A DNA stretch of 64,000 nucleotides. Origin: Chromobacterium sinusclupearum (GTDB taxonomy: Bacteria; Pseudomonadota; Gammaproteobacteria; Burkholderiales; Chromobacteriaceae). The notes beneath the pieces are model-generated. The model was given only the letters and a program-made list of their open reading frames with translations. It made no database searches and had not been told where the DNA came from. Location of the stretch: assembly GCF_002902845.1 (NCBI RefSeq), contig NZ_PPTF01000051.1, positions 20,789 through 84,788 on the forward strand, in the 5' to 3' direction. Of this stretch, positions 1-8,347 are shown one piece after another. A program made the position numbers and the translations under genes. Every line of letters begins with the position of its first letter. The stretch's first letter is position 1.

Positions 1-1
1 G

Positions 2-613
2 CCGTCGTCCTACCTGAACGGCGCCAACGATCCGAAGGCGCGCGAACAAGTGCACAACGCCGCCACCATCGCCGGCATCGCCTTCGCCAACGCCTTCCTC
101 GGCGTGTGCCACTCGATGGCGCACAAGATCGGCGCCGAGTTCGGCCTGGCCCACGGTCTGGCCAACGCGCTGTTGATCAGCAATGTGATCCGCTACAACT
201 CTGCCGACGTGCCGACCAAGCAGACCGCCTTCAGCCAGTACGACCGGCCGAAGAGCGTGGCCCGCTATGCTGAAATCGCCCGTCACCTGGGCCTGGAAGC
301 CAACCGCGACCACGAGCGCGTCGAGAAGCTGATCGAGTGGGTGGACGAGCTGAAGAAGACGCTGGGCATCCCGTCGTCCATCCAGGCCGCCGGCGTGGCC
401 GAAGCGGACTTCCTGGCCAAGGTGGACGAAGTGGCCGAGGCCGCCTTCGACGACCAGTGCACCGGCGCCAACCCGCGCTACCCGCTGATCAGCGAGCTGA
501 AGCAACTGCTGCTGGACAGCTACTATGGCCGTCCGTACAAGGAAGCCTGGGAACGCGAAGAGCCGGCTGCCAAGGCGGAAGCCAAGCCGGCCAAGGGCAA
601 GGCCAAGGCCTGA
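2..613 (+). CDS. adhE: Bifunctional acetaldehyde-CoA/alcohol dehydrogenase, C-terminal part (AdhE)
   Basis: The reading frame is open from the left edge, so only the last ~203 residues of a roughly 870-residue protein are present. What is seen is the end of the iron-dependent alcohol dehydrogenase domain: the helix with GVCHSMAHKIG and the following GLAHG...NALL segment, whose histidines belong to the iron/active-site region in this family, then the helical C-terminal domain. AdhE reduces acetyl-CoA via acetaldehyde to ethanol in fermentation, using NADH. The tail is rich in Ala, Lys and Pro (four AK/PAK-type repeats in the last 20 residues), a low-complexity extension. The GTG at position 50 is internal, not the start, because the family alignment continues upstream of it. 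A terminator follows 25 bases downstream. Confidence 0.9.
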   Translation, partial: PSSYLNGANDPKAREQVHNAATIAGIAFANAFLGVCHSMAHKIGAEFGLAHGLANALLISNVIRYNSADVPTKQTAFSQYDRPKSVARYAEIARHLGLEANRDHERVEKLIEWVDELKKTLGIPSSIQAAGVAEADFLAKVDEVAEAAFDDQCTGANPRYPLISELKQLLLDSYYGRPYKEAWEREEPAAKAEAKPAKGKAKA

Positions 614-637
614 GTGAGTTAAACCTGTATCAGACCC

Positions 638-667
638 AACCGGTCGGCGTCAGCCGGCCGGTTTTTT
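638..667 (+). terminator. Rho-independent terminator of adhE
   Basis: An 11-bp stem with one G-U/mismatch position (638-648 with 653-663), loop GTCA, followed by a run of six T. The hairpin lies inside the last codons of the convergent minus-strand gene, so the same DNA encodes its C-terminal Lys-Lys-Pro-Ala-Gly. Confidence 0.85.
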
Positions 668-1462
668 CATTGCCGCTTTAGGCTGCGGCGGCGGGACGCC
701 ATCCAGCTTGTTGTCCATCAGATAGCGGTGGGTGATGGCTTCGACATTGATGCGCTTGAGTCCCTGATTCAGGATGTCGGCCAGCCTTTTGCCTTCGGCC
801 GATGGTTTGAAGCAGACGTACAGCAGCTTCTCCTCCAGCAGATGCGGATTCATCCGCAGATTGCCGCGCGCGGTTTTCAATTTCGGATCGTTCTGCATCA
901 GGTAGTCGAAGACATAGCGGTCTATCACCGCCAGGTCGATATGACGGCGATCGAGCTTCAACAGGTTTTGGGTGTCGTCCAAGGCCTCGTCCGCATTCTG
1001 CCGTTTGGTGGCAATGCGCTCGTCCAGTTCCGCGGTATTGACGTAACCCTGCACCACGCCTACGCGCAGGCGCGACAGCTCGGCCAGTTGTTGCCACTGA
1101 TAGTGGCTATTCATGCGCTCGGCGAAGCCAAGGGGGCTGCGGCCAATCGGGTCGGAAAAGAAAAAGGACTTGCGGCCGGCGGCGGAGTCGTATTCCGGGA
1201 AGTAACCCGCCACCTGAGGATTGAGGGTGGCTTCGGCTACGGCGCGTTGCCAGGGCACCACCTTGATGCGCACCTTGTAGCCCATGGCGGCGTAGGCTGC
1301 GCGGATCACCGCGCTGTTGAGGCCTTGCTCGGCGAGCTGGCTGCCGGTGTAGGGCGGCCAGTCCAGCGTGGTCAGCGTCACGGTATGAGACGTGTCGGCC
1401 AGGGCGCTGCCCGCCGCGGCCAGCGACAGGATCAGGCAAAGGCCAGGCAGGCTTCGTATCAC
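650..1462 (-). CDS. Periplasmic solute-binding protein, bacterial family 3
   Basis: A 270-residue protein with a clear signal peptide (residues 1-22, cleavage near ALA-DTS) and the opening strand of family-3 solute-binding proteins (TLDWPPYTG). This family binds polar amino acids or similar small solutes in the periplasm. The central part carries the usual ...GYFPEYDSAAGRKSFFFS... segment that follows the first lobe in orphan members of this family. No ABC permease or ATPase genes lie next to it, so it may be a sensory or orphan binding protein, a common situation in this subgroup. The tail is Pro/Lys-rich and is encoded by the adhE terminator sequence. The ligand cannot be read from the sequence. 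Confidence 0.8.
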   Translation of the reverse strand: MIRSLPGLCLILSLAAAGSALADTSHTVTLTTLDWPPYTGSQLAEQGLNSAVIRAAYAAMGYKVRIKVVPWQRAVAEATLNPQVAGYFPEYDSAAGRKSFFFSDPIGRSPLGFAERMNSHYQWQQLAELSRLRVGVVQGYVNTAELDERIATKRQNADEALDDTQNLLKLDRRHIDLAVIDRYVFDYLMQNDPKLKTARGNLRMNPHLLEEKLLYVCFKPSAEGKRLADILNQGLKRINVEAITHRYLMDNKLDGVPPPQPKAAMKKPAG

Positions 1463-1694
1463 GCGTCCCTCCTTGTGTCTGTCCTATTGCATCATAGGTT
1501 TTCCTAAGTGGATAGGGGGGGACTTGTCGGTTTGCGTATTTGGTGTTTTCCGCTCTTTTTGCGCATTTCAACGGCGTTAAGTTTTGCTTGTTGGAATAAT
1601 TTCATTTTATTCAAATAAAATATATCGATGACATGGCAAGTTGTATGTGCTAATTTCGCCGCGTCGATTGGGCGAGAGAAATTAGGAGAAAATC

Positions 1695-3086
1695 ATGCAA
1701 TCCACGCAACAGACCCTGCATAGAGGTCTGGAGGAAAGGCATATCAATTTGATGGCGCTGGGCGCCACCATAGGCGTCGGCTTGTTCCTGGGATCGGCCA
1801 CCGCGATCAAGATGGCCGGTCCGGCCATCATGCTGGCCTACGGCATCGGCGGCCTGGCCATCTTCATGATCATGCGCGCGCTGGGCGAGATGGCCATCCA
1901 CAACCCGGTGGCCGGCTCGTTCAGCCGTTACGCGCAGGACTACCTCGGCCCGCTGGCCGGCTACCTCACCGGCTGGAACTACTGGTTCCTGTGGCTCGTC
2001 ACCTGCATGGCGGAAATCACCGCCGTCGGCGTCTACATGGGCATCTGGTTCCCGGACGTGCCGTCCTGGTACTGGGTGCTGGCGGCGATGCTGGCGATGG
2101 GCGGCGTCAACCTGATCGCGGTGAAGGCCTATGGCGAGTTCGAGTTCTGGTTCGCGCTGATCAAGATCGTCACCATCGTGCTGATGATAGCCGGCGGCTT
2201 CGCCATGATTGTTTTCGGCTTCGGCAACCACGGCGTCGCCACCGGCATCGCCAATCTGTGGGCGCACGGCGGCTTCATGCCGCATGGCTTTTCCGGCGTG
2301 CTGATGTCGCTGCAGATGGTGATGTTCGCCTACCTGGGCGTGGAAATGCTGGGCCTGACCGCCGGCGAGGCCAAGAATCCGAAGAAGGCGCTGGCACGCG
2401 CGGTGGATTCGGTGTTCTGGCGCATCCTGATCTTCTACATCGGCGCCTTGTTCGTGATTCTGTCCATCTACCCATGGAACGAGCTGGGCACGCGCGGCAG
2501 CCCCTTCGTGATGACTTTCGAGAGCCTGGGCATTCCGGCCGCCGCCGGCATCATCAACTTCGTGGTGCTGACCGCCGCCTTGTCCTCGTGCAATAGCGGC
2601 ATCTACAGCACCGGCCGCATGCTGTTCAATCTGGCGGAGCAGAAACAGGCGCTGCCGCTGTTCGCCAAGGTTTCGAAAAGCGGCGTGCCGGTGCCGGCGC
2701 TGTTGTTGTCGATCGCCGCGCTGTTGGTGGGCGTATTGCTGAATTACCTGGCGCCCAAGGAAGTGTTCACTTGGCTGACCGCCATCTCCACCTTCGGCGC
2801 GGTATGGACCTGGCTGATCATCCTGCTGGCGCAGTTGCGTTTCCGCCGTTCGCTGTCGGCCGAGCAACTGGCCGGCATCAGCCATCGCATGCCGCTGTGG
2901 CCGTATGGCTCCTATCTGACGCTGGGCTTCCTGGCGCTGGTGATCGCCCTGATGGCTTACTTTCCGGACACGCGCGTCGCGCTGATCGTCGGCCCAGGCT
3001 GGCTGGTGTTCCTGGTAGCGGTGTATTACCTGCTCGGTTATCACAAGCAGGATGCGGCCTGGCGGCTGGCGCAGCAGGGACGCTGA
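1695..3086 (+). CDS. Amino-acid permease, ProY-like (APC superfamily)
   Basis: 463 residues with about 12 membrane segments. The N-terminus (RGLEERHINLMALGATIGVG, then FLGSATAIKMAGPAI) is the amino acid/polyamine/organocation superfamily signature, and the body follows E. coli ProY closely (SLQMVMFAYLGVEMLGLTAGEAKNP, SIYPWN, PDTR). It should import a neutral amino acid such as proline, histidine or GABA by proton symport at the inner membrane; the substrate is an inference. The start has a good ribosome site (AGGAGA, eight bases upstream). It stands alone between terminators: a 232-base AT-rich gap precedes it, and a hairpin terminator follows directly. Confidence 0.85.
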   Translation: MQSTQQTLHRGLEERHINLMALGATIGVGLFLGSATAIKMAGPAIMLAYGIGGLAIFMIMRALGEMAIHNPVAGSFSRYAQDYLGPLAGYLTGWNYWFLWLVTCMAEITAVGVYMGIWFPDVPSWYWVLAAMLAMGGVNLIAVKAYGEFEFWFALIKIVTIVLMIAGGFAMIVFGFGNHGVATGIANLWAHGGFMPHGFSGVLMSLQMVMFAYLGVEMLGLTAGEAKNPKKALARAVDSVFWRILIFYIGALFVILSIYPWNELGTRGSPFVMTFESLGIPAAAGIINFVVLTAALSSCNSGIYSTGRMLFNLAEQKQALPLFAKVSKSGVPVPALLLSIAALLVGVLLNYLAPKEVFTWLTAISTFGAVWTWLIILLAQLRFRRSLSAEQLAGISHRMPLWPYGSYLTLGFLALVIALMAYFPDTRVALIVGPGWLVFLVAVYYLLGYHKQDAAWRLAQQGR

Positions 3087-3104
3087 GCATTGGACTGATC
3101 ATTG

Positions 3105-3127
3105 AAACCCGCCGTTGGCGGGTTTTT
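3105..3127. terminator. Bidirectional terminator between the permease and the LysR gene
   Basis: A perfect 9-bp stem (AAACCCGCC 3105-3113 with GGCGGGTTT 3117-3125), loop GTT, flanked by T on the plus strand and A-rich bases that give T on the minus strand. It sits between convergent genes and can serve both. Confidence 0.85.
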
Positions 3128-4031
3128 ATCCGGCTAGGCCGTTTGCGTCGCGCAGAAAGTCTATCAGGGCGCGCAGCTTGGCCGGCGGGCGGCGTTGCTG
3201 CGGGTAGAACAGGTACAGCGCTTCCGCCGGCGGCAGGTACGGTTCCAGCACGGAAACCAGCCGCCCGGCCTGGATGTCGTCGCGCACCAGGTTTTCGGCC
3301 AGATAGGCCAGCCCCACGCCGCCGCGCACGCCCAGCAGCCTGGCCTGGTTGTCGTTGGTGAGCAGCGGTCCGCGCAGCGCCAGTTGCCGCAGCTGGCCTT
3401 GTTCGATGAACTGCCAGCGGTATTGCGGCCCGCTGGCGCCAAAGCGGTAGCCTATGCATGCGTGCTCGGCAAGGTCGTCCGGCTTGGCCGGCACGCCGCG
3501 CCGCGCCAGATATTCTGGCGTGGCCGCCACGACGAAGCGGATGGGCGGGCTGACCTGCGCGGCCTGCATGCCGGGTTGTAGCCGGTCGCTGAAGCGGATG
3601 CCTGCGTCGAAGCGCTGGCCGACGATGTCGACCAGGCCATCGTTGATGTCCAGCTCCAGCGTGAGCGCCGGATGTTGCCGCAGGAAGCGGTCCAGATGCG
3701 GATACAGCACGATCTGCGCCGCGGTGTGCGGCAGGGTCAGCCGCAGCGTGCCGGCCGGCTGGCCTTGCTGCTGGCGCGCGTCGTCCAGCGCTTGCCTGAT
3801 CTCTTCCAGCGCCGGGTTCAGCCGTTCCAGCAGGAGTTCTCCGGCTTCGGTCGGCGTCACCTGGCGGGTGGTGCGCGCCAGCAAGGGCACGCCGAGCTGG
3901 CTCTCCAGCTGGCGCATGGCTTGGCTCAGCGCCGAGGCGCTGACGCCGAGTTCGGCCGCGGCGCGGGTAAAGCTGCGATGGCGGGCGATCAGCGCGAAGG
4001 CTTGCAAGGCGTCGTGTTGGGGTCGCTGCAT
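3126..4031 (-). CDS. LysR-family transcriptional regulator
   Basis: 301 residues. Residues 1-62 form the winged helix-turn-helix ([25 protein letters not shown]) and the rest is the periplasmic-binding-like effector domain typical of the family, here the AmpR/CrgA-like branch with VTPTEAG and [11 protein letters not shown]. It is divergent from the aldo/keto reductase gene with a 99-base gap, the usual LysR arrangement, so it probably controls that gene and itself. The inducer is unknown. Confidence 0.85.
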   Translation of the reverse strand: MQRPQHDALQAFALIARHRSFTRAAAELGVSASALSQAMRQLESQLGVPLLARTTRQVTPTEAGELLLERLNPALEEIRQALDDARQQQGQPAGTLRLTLPHTAAQIVLYPHLDRFLRQHPALTLELDINDGLVDIVGQRFDAGIRFSDRLQPGMQAAQVSPPIRFVVAATPEYLARRGVPAKPDDLAEHACIGYRFGASGPQYRWQFIEQGQLRQLALRGPLLTNDNQARLLGVRGGVGLAYLAENLVRDDIQAGRLVSVLEPYLPPAEALYLFYPQQRRPPAKLRALIDFLRDANGLAG

Positions 4032-4070
4032 TGTGAAGCTCGGCTAATTAATGTTTGTCATTTTCGGCCA

Positions 4071-4099
4071 TTTATCCTCGCCTGGCCATCACCTATGCT
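4071..4099 (+). promoter_or_regulatory. Candidate promoter of the aldo/keto reductase gene
   Basis: TATGCT at 4094-4099 resembles a -10 box and TTTATC at 4071-4076 a poor -35 box, 17 bases apart. The weak -35 would fit activation by the divergent LysR protein. Purely a sequence match. Confidence 0.3.
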
Positions 4100-4130
4100 G
4101 ACGTCACTTTCCAAACAAGGAGTAAGGGCG

Positions 4131-5120
4131 ATGCAAAAACGCACACTGGGCCGCAATGGCCCGCAGGTTTCGGCGCTGGGCTTGGGTTGCATGGGCATGA
4201 GCGCCTTCTACGGCGCGCATGACGACGCCGAGTCGCTGGCGACGCTGGACCTGGCGCTCGACCTGGGCGTCAACCTGCTCGATACCGCCGATATGTACGG
4301 CCCCCACACCAACGAGCTGCTGCTGTCCAAGCTGTTGGCGCGGCGCCGCGACGAAGTGGTATTGGCCACCAAGTTCGGCATCGTGCTGGATCCGGCCAAC
4401 CCGGCCAAGCGCGGCGTCAATGGTCATCCCGACTACGTGCGCAGCAGCTGCGAGGGCAGCCTGAAGCGGTTGGGCGTCGATCATATCGACCTCTACTACC
4501 TGCATCGCATCGACCCGGCGGTGCCGATCGAGGAAACGGTGGGCGCGATGGCGGAGCTGGTGCGGGCCGGCAAGGTGCGCTATCTGGGCTTGTCCGAGGC
4601 GTCGGCCGAGACGCTGCGCCGCGCGGCGGCAGTGCATCCCATTCATGCGCTGCAAAGCGAATACTCGCTGTGGACGCGCGATCCGGAAGACGGCGTGCTG
4701 GCCGCCTGCCGCGAGGTCGGCGCGAGCTTCGTCGCCTACAGCCCGCTGGGCCGCGGCTTCCTGACCGGCGCGATCAAGAGCCCGGACGACTTCGCCGCCG
4801 ATGATTTCCGTCGCAGCAATCCGCGTTTCCAGGGCGAGAACTTCCAGCGCAATCTGCAATTGGTCGACAAGGTGAAGCAAATGGCCGCTGGCAGGGGAGG
4901 CAGCCCGGCGCAGCTGGCGCTGGCCTGGCTGCTGGCGCAGGGCGACGACATCGTCGCCATTCCCGGCGCGCGCAAGCAGGCGAATCTGCGCGACAACCTG
5001 GGCGCGCTGCAGCTAGCGCTGACGGCAGCCGACCTGTCTGAACTGGACGAGGTGTTTGCCGCTGGCCAGGTGAGCGGTTCGCGTTACGCGGCCGAGGTGA
5101 TGCAGTTGTTGAATCGCTGA
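4131..5120 (+). CDS. Aldo/keto reductase
   Basis: 329 residues, a soluble TIM-barrel NADPH-dependent carbonyl reductase. The catalytic tetrad is visible: Asp51 in LLDTAD, Tyr56 in MYGP, Lys81 in ATKFG and His125 in YYLHR. The cofactor-binding C-terminal part ([13 protein letters not shown]) is also present. It resembles the YakC/AKR13 type. The frame is open far upstream, but the ATG at 4131 is chosen because AAGGAG lies eight bases before it and family similarity begins at this Met. It is divergent from the LysR gene. The physiological aldehyde or ketone is not known. Confidence 0.88.
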   Translation: MQKRTLGRNGPQVSALGLGCMGMSAFYGAHDDAESLATLDLALDLGVNLLDTADMYGPHTNELLLSKLLARRRDEVVLATKFGIVLDPANPAKRGVNGHPDYVRSSCEGSLKRLGVDHIDLYYLHRIDPAVPIEETVGAMAELVRAGKVRYLGLSEASAETLRRAAAVHPIHALQSEYSLWTRDPEDGVLAACREVGASFVAYSPLGRGFLTGAIKSPDDFAADDFRRSNPRFQGENFQRNLQLVDKVKQMAAGRGGSPAQLALAWLLAQGDDIVAIPGARKQANLRDNLGALQLALTAADLSELDEVFAAGQVSGSRYAAEVMQLLNR

Positions 5121-5424
5121 AGGCGGAAGGCATGGGCTGATGCCGGCGCGGAATGATTTTGCGCTCCCGCACGGATGCAAAATCGTTAATATCCCGGACC
5201 GGCAGCGAGCGGCATGGACGGGCCAGACGTCGGCAAAGCGCTTTGCCAGGCATCAGCCATCCGGCCGTTGCGGCAAAGACACGAGTGGCGGACGGAAGAT
5301 GTCAAAAGCATCAATTGTCTTAAGCGTTGAGCGAAACGATCTGTTATGTTGTGAACGTTTTGATTCCGGGGCGCGGAGTTGACGCAGATGGCGAGCAGGC
5401 GCCAGCGTCGCACGGCCTGCATCC
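5121..5424. other. Intergenic region without a recognisable gene
   Basis: About 300 bases between the reductase and the diguanylate cyclase. Small open frames exist on both strands but have no ribosome site, no family resemblance and no codon bias like the neighbours. No clear hairpin terminator or promoter pair was found. Confidence 0.5.
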
Positions 5425-6627
5425 ATGACCATCCAATCCGTTCATAGCATTCTAGATTTCAAAGCCACCTTGCTCAGCACCACGGGTTACACGCTGATGC
5501 TGACCTTGGTGGTGCTGCTGTTCTGGCGCTACAACCGGCGCGAGCCGGCCCTGTTGACGTTGGGGTTGAGCGGGGCGATCAGCGCTGCCGGCTCCACCCT
5601 CGCTTTCCTGCCTTTCCCGCTGGCGCCATGGCCTAGCTTGCTGCTGGTCACGCTGCTGTTGCTGATGTTCCACCCGATGGCGCTGCTGGCCACGCGCCAG
5701 CTGTTTGGTCTGAGGGACCGGGGCGTGTTTTGCCTGGGCAGCGCCGCGGCGGTGATGCTGGCGTTCATCCTGCTGGGCGGCGAGGCGAATTACGGCCATC
5801 GCGTCATGGTGACATCGTTCTCCCATGTGATTTTCTGGTCCTTGATTTTTGCGCAGTTTCTGCGCGCGCGCGGCCAGGCGACGCCAGTTGGGCACTGGCT
5901 GGCGGCAGGTTTGGCCACGCTGATCATCCTGATCTCAGTTTGCCGCTTCGCCGTGGCTTGGTGGATGGGCGATCCGGGGTTTGCCGAGCGCGGCGGGCTG
6001 TTCAATCTGTTTTCGTCGCTATGTCTGTTTTGGCTGACTTTCTGCTTCAGCCTCAGCATATTGTTCATCAGTTATGAACGCCTGCTGATGCAACTGCGCC
6101 AGCAGGCCGATCAGGATGGCCTGACTCGGCTGCTCAACCACCGCACGTTTCTGGAAAAGGCCGACGGAATATTCCGCCGCGCGGTCGACAGGGGGGAACC
6201 GCTGTCGCTTTTGCTGATCGACCTGGACCATTTCAAGAGCATCAATGACCGCTACGGCCATCAAGTGGGCGATGAGGTGCTGCGCCAATTGGCCGACTGC
6301 CTGCGCCGCGAGGCGCGCCTGGGCGACTTGCTGGGGCGGCATGGCGGCGAGGAGTTTGTGGCGCTGCTGCCGCAGACCAGCCGCCTCGACGCCTACCACG
6401 CGGCGGACCGGCTCAGGCTGGCCATCAGCACTTTGCAGCCGCGCATCGGCGAGTTTTCCTTGAGCATCAGCGCCAGCATAGGCGTGGCCAGTTTGCGGCC
6501 GGCAGAGCATGAAAGCCTGGCCAGCCTGTTTCTGGAGGCGGACTTGCTGCTGTACCAGGCCAAGCATAACGGCCGCAACCGGGTGGAGATGGAGCGCGTG
6601 GCCGCGCCGGTGGTAGCGGCTGTCTAG
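5425..6627 (+). CDS. Membrane-anchored diguanylate cyclase (GGDEF)
   Basis: 400 residues. About six or seven hydrophobic segments span residues 15-215, followed by a GGDEF domain (about 225-385). The active-site loop is GGEEF at residues 307-311, an accepted catalytic variant, preceded by an RxxD product-inhibition site (RLGD, 298-301) with the standard five-residue spacing. It should therefore make cyclic di-GMP from GTP at the inner membrane and be feedback-inhibited. The N-terminal membrane part is an unidentified sensory input. Its stop codon overlaps the stop of the convergent DinB-like gene through a shared CTAG. Confidence 0.88.
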   Translation: MTIQSVHSILDFKATLLSTTGYTLMLTLVVLLFWRYNRREPALLTLGLSGAISAAGSTLAFLPFPLAPWPSLLLVTLLLLMFHPMALLATRQLFGLRDRGVFCLGSAAAVMLAFILLGGEANYGHRVMVTSFSHVIFWSLIFAQFLRARGQATPVGHWLAAGLATLIILISVCRFAVAWWMGDPGFAERGGLFNLFSSLCLFWLTFCFSLSILFISYERLLMQLRQQADQDGLTRLLNHRTFLEKADGIFRRAVDRGEPLSLLLIDLDHFKSINDRYGHQVGDEVLRQLADCLRREARLGDLLGRHGGEEFVALLPQTSRLDAYHAADRLRLAISTLQPRIGEFSLSISASIGVASLRPAEHESLASLFLEADLLLYQAKHNGRNRVEMERVAAPVVAAV

Positions 6628-7142
6628 AGAGGTAGAGCGGCCTCGCGATGCACGTCGCGCAGGTAGACCGGCAGGTCGGTCGTGGGCGGCGTGGCCGGCA
6701 GCTGGTACAGCATGTCCGCGACAAAGCCGCGATGATAATTCTTGTGGTTGACGATGTGCAGCAGCATATCGCCCCGCCGCATTCTGCCCTTGCCGCCATC
6801 GACGAACAGGAAGTCGATTTCCGCCTCGCTGTCCGCCGCATTCAATCTGTCCGCATAATCGATATACCAGCGGTCCAGTTCCGTCTGGGCGGCGTCCAGC
6901 TCCGCCAGGCTGGGCGTCGCTTCGGTATTGCGGCTGGCATAGCCGTGGGGACGCTGCTGCAAATGGGCCTGCCAGATGCGGTCCACCACCAGATTGTGAT
7001 TCAGCGTGCTGAGGATATTGCCGAAGACGGTGGCGCGAGGCTTGCTCAATTCGGCCTCGGGCAAGGGGTCCAGCGTATCGAACAGGCTGCGGTTGGCCCA
7101 GGCGTTATAGCGGACCAGCATGCGGATATGGCGCAGGGACAT
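6624..7142 (-). CDS. DinB-family protein
   Basis: 172 residues forming the four-helix DinB/YfiT-type metal-binding fold. Candidate metal ligands are His49 (in LNHN) and His133 and His137 (in VNHKNYHRG), at the spacing usual for the family. Members act as metal-dependent hydrolases or thiol-S-transferases, or are of unknown function; the name DinB here is the Bacillus damage-inducible protein, not DNA polymerase IV. The start is an ATG at 7142. It is convergent to, and overlaps by four bases, the diguanylate cyclase gene. Nothing in its surroundings reveals its role. Confidence 0.8.
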   Translation of the reverse strand: MSLRHIRMLVRYNAWANRSLFDTLDPLPEAELSKPRATVFGNILSTLNHNLVVDRIWQAHLQQRPHGYASRNTEATPSLAELDAAQTELDRWYIDYADRLNAADSEAEIDFLFVDGGKGRMRRGDMLLHIVNHKNYHRGFVADMLYQLPATPPTTDLPVYLRDVHREAALPL

Positions 7143-7423
7143 GGCGTGTGCTTTTGGAGTGGATTATCCTGATTTTAAATGACAATGGATTTTCAAGCGA
7201 GCCGGATAGCGAAAGCGGACGGGTGAGGAAGTCTTTAACGCCGTCTTGTGGCAATTGCTTCCCGACATAGGCTGGGGTCAGTGTCAACGCGGCTTCGGCT
7301 GGACCAGACTAGGTTGGATGGGAAATTAAACTGAACCAAGCGGCCAGATAATGGCGCAACGGCATGAGCCAAGTAGCCGTGATGCTTTGGTTATCCGCCA
7401 ATCGTGGGCGCGGGCAAGGCTGT
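7143..7423. other. Intergenic region without a recognisable gene
   Basis: About 280 bases between the 5' end of the DinB-like gene and the 3' end of the ClpP-like gene, both on the minus strand. It should hold the promoter of the DinB-like gene. I see no convincing promoter, hairpin or small gene. Confidence 0.45.
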
Positions 7424-8041
7424 TCAGCCAGCGTTTGGTTTGGTTTTGGCATGCGCTGCCTTGCGTGGCGCGATGGCCGGCGCGCCTTTTTGGATGTTCC
7501 CCAGGCGACGGCGGATGTTGTCGCTGTCCAGCCAGATGTCCTCGCCCTTCAGGATGCGATCCAGCTCTTCATCGGTCAGGAAGGGGCGGCAGACATGGCG
7601 CATGACTTTTTCAAACCATTTGCCGCTGGCCATCACCTGCGCCTGCTGCTCGTTGCCCTTGCCGATCAGCGCCGAGGAGTAGTTGTGGAACATCAGCTGG
7701 CAGGTATCGTGCACCACCAGTTCGTCGCCGGCCAGGAAGATCAGCGCGCCCATGGAGTAGGCCCGCGCTTCCAGAATGGTGACCACATGGGCCTCGCTGG
7801 CGCGGATGTTGTTGATGATCTGCAGGCCGGCGTCGAAGTTGCCGCCGGGGGTATTCAGGTGCAGGTAGACGATGTCGTTACCGCTGGCGGTGCGCAGGGT
7901 GTACAGCAGGTCGGTGTAGTGGATGGCTGCGCCAATCTCCTCCGACAGATAGAACGAGATCTGCCGCACCGTGCCTTGGGTTTCGTACTGGCGGTACAGC
8001 GGGACGGGTTTGTCGTCGTCATCGGGATCGGTGCGGGGCAT
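7424..8041 (-). CDS. ClpP-like serine protease, stand-alone
   Basis: 205 residues of the ClpP/crotonase fold. The probable catalytic Ser96 is in AYSMGA and His119 in MFHNYS; Asp168 in GEDIW is the best candidate for the third member. The strand-turn HLNTPGGN corresponds to the oxyanion-hole region of ClpP. The N-terminus is acidic and short, without the processing propeptide of housekeeping ClpP, and the tail is basic (Arg/Lys/Ala). No clpX, clpA or trigger-factor gene is nearby, so this is not the housekeeping clpP locus. It may work with another unfoldase or alone. Confidence 0.8.
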   Translation of the reverse strand: MPRTDPDDDDKPVPLYRQYETQGTVRQISFYLSEEIGAAIHYTDLLYTLRTASGNDIVYLHLNTPGGNFDAGLQIINNIRASEAHVVTILEARAYSMGALIFLAGDELVVHDTCQLMFHNYSSALIGKGNEQQAQVMASGKWFEKVMRHVCRPFLTDEELDRILKGEDIWLDSDNIRRRLGNIQKGAPAIAPRKAAHAKTKPNAG

Positions 8042-8347
8042 GATGGCTCCTCATTGCGCTGGTCTTTCCAATTTAGCCCCGGAGCGGGGGGCTTGCCTTG
8101 CATTGGCGCAAGTTGAGGGGGTAAGGAATCCGCTGCGCGGATGATGATTTGCATGGCGGGGCTGCAGGGGCGGCCAGGGGTCGTGAGGGGGCTGGCCGCA
8201 CAGCCCCCTCACCCGTTTGCCGGGCGGAACCGGCATTTAATCATTATCCGCGGAGCGGATTCATCAGAAGAGATCGCGTGGATAGGAGAACCGTCAGTTC
8301 AATCGAGCCGGCTGCTCATTAGCGGCACTGATGGAAATCAAGCCAGC
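8042..8347. other. Intergenic region holding a MITE-like element
   Basis: About 306 bases between the start of the ClpP-like gene and the end of mfd. Most of it is occupied by the inverted-repeat element at 8126-8262. The rest shows no gene. Confidence 0.6.
8126..8262. mobile_element. MITE-like inverted-repeat element (candidate)
   Basis: The two ends (8126-8149 and 8239-8262) are 24-base inverted repeats that match at 22 of 24 positions, beginning GAATCCGCTG at the left end. They enclose ~90 bases with no coding capacity. Inside is a perfect 12-bp hairpin (8183-8194 with 8201-8212, loop GCCGCA). The size, terminal inverted repeats and lack of a gene fit a miniature inverted-repeat transposable element or a large REP-type palindrome. 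I see no convincing target-site duplication and no second copy in the window. Confidence 0.5.

Noticed and set aside
5140..5382. An 80-codon open frame between the reductase and the diguanylate cyclase
   Set aside because: No ribosome site, atypical composition and no resemblance to a known family.
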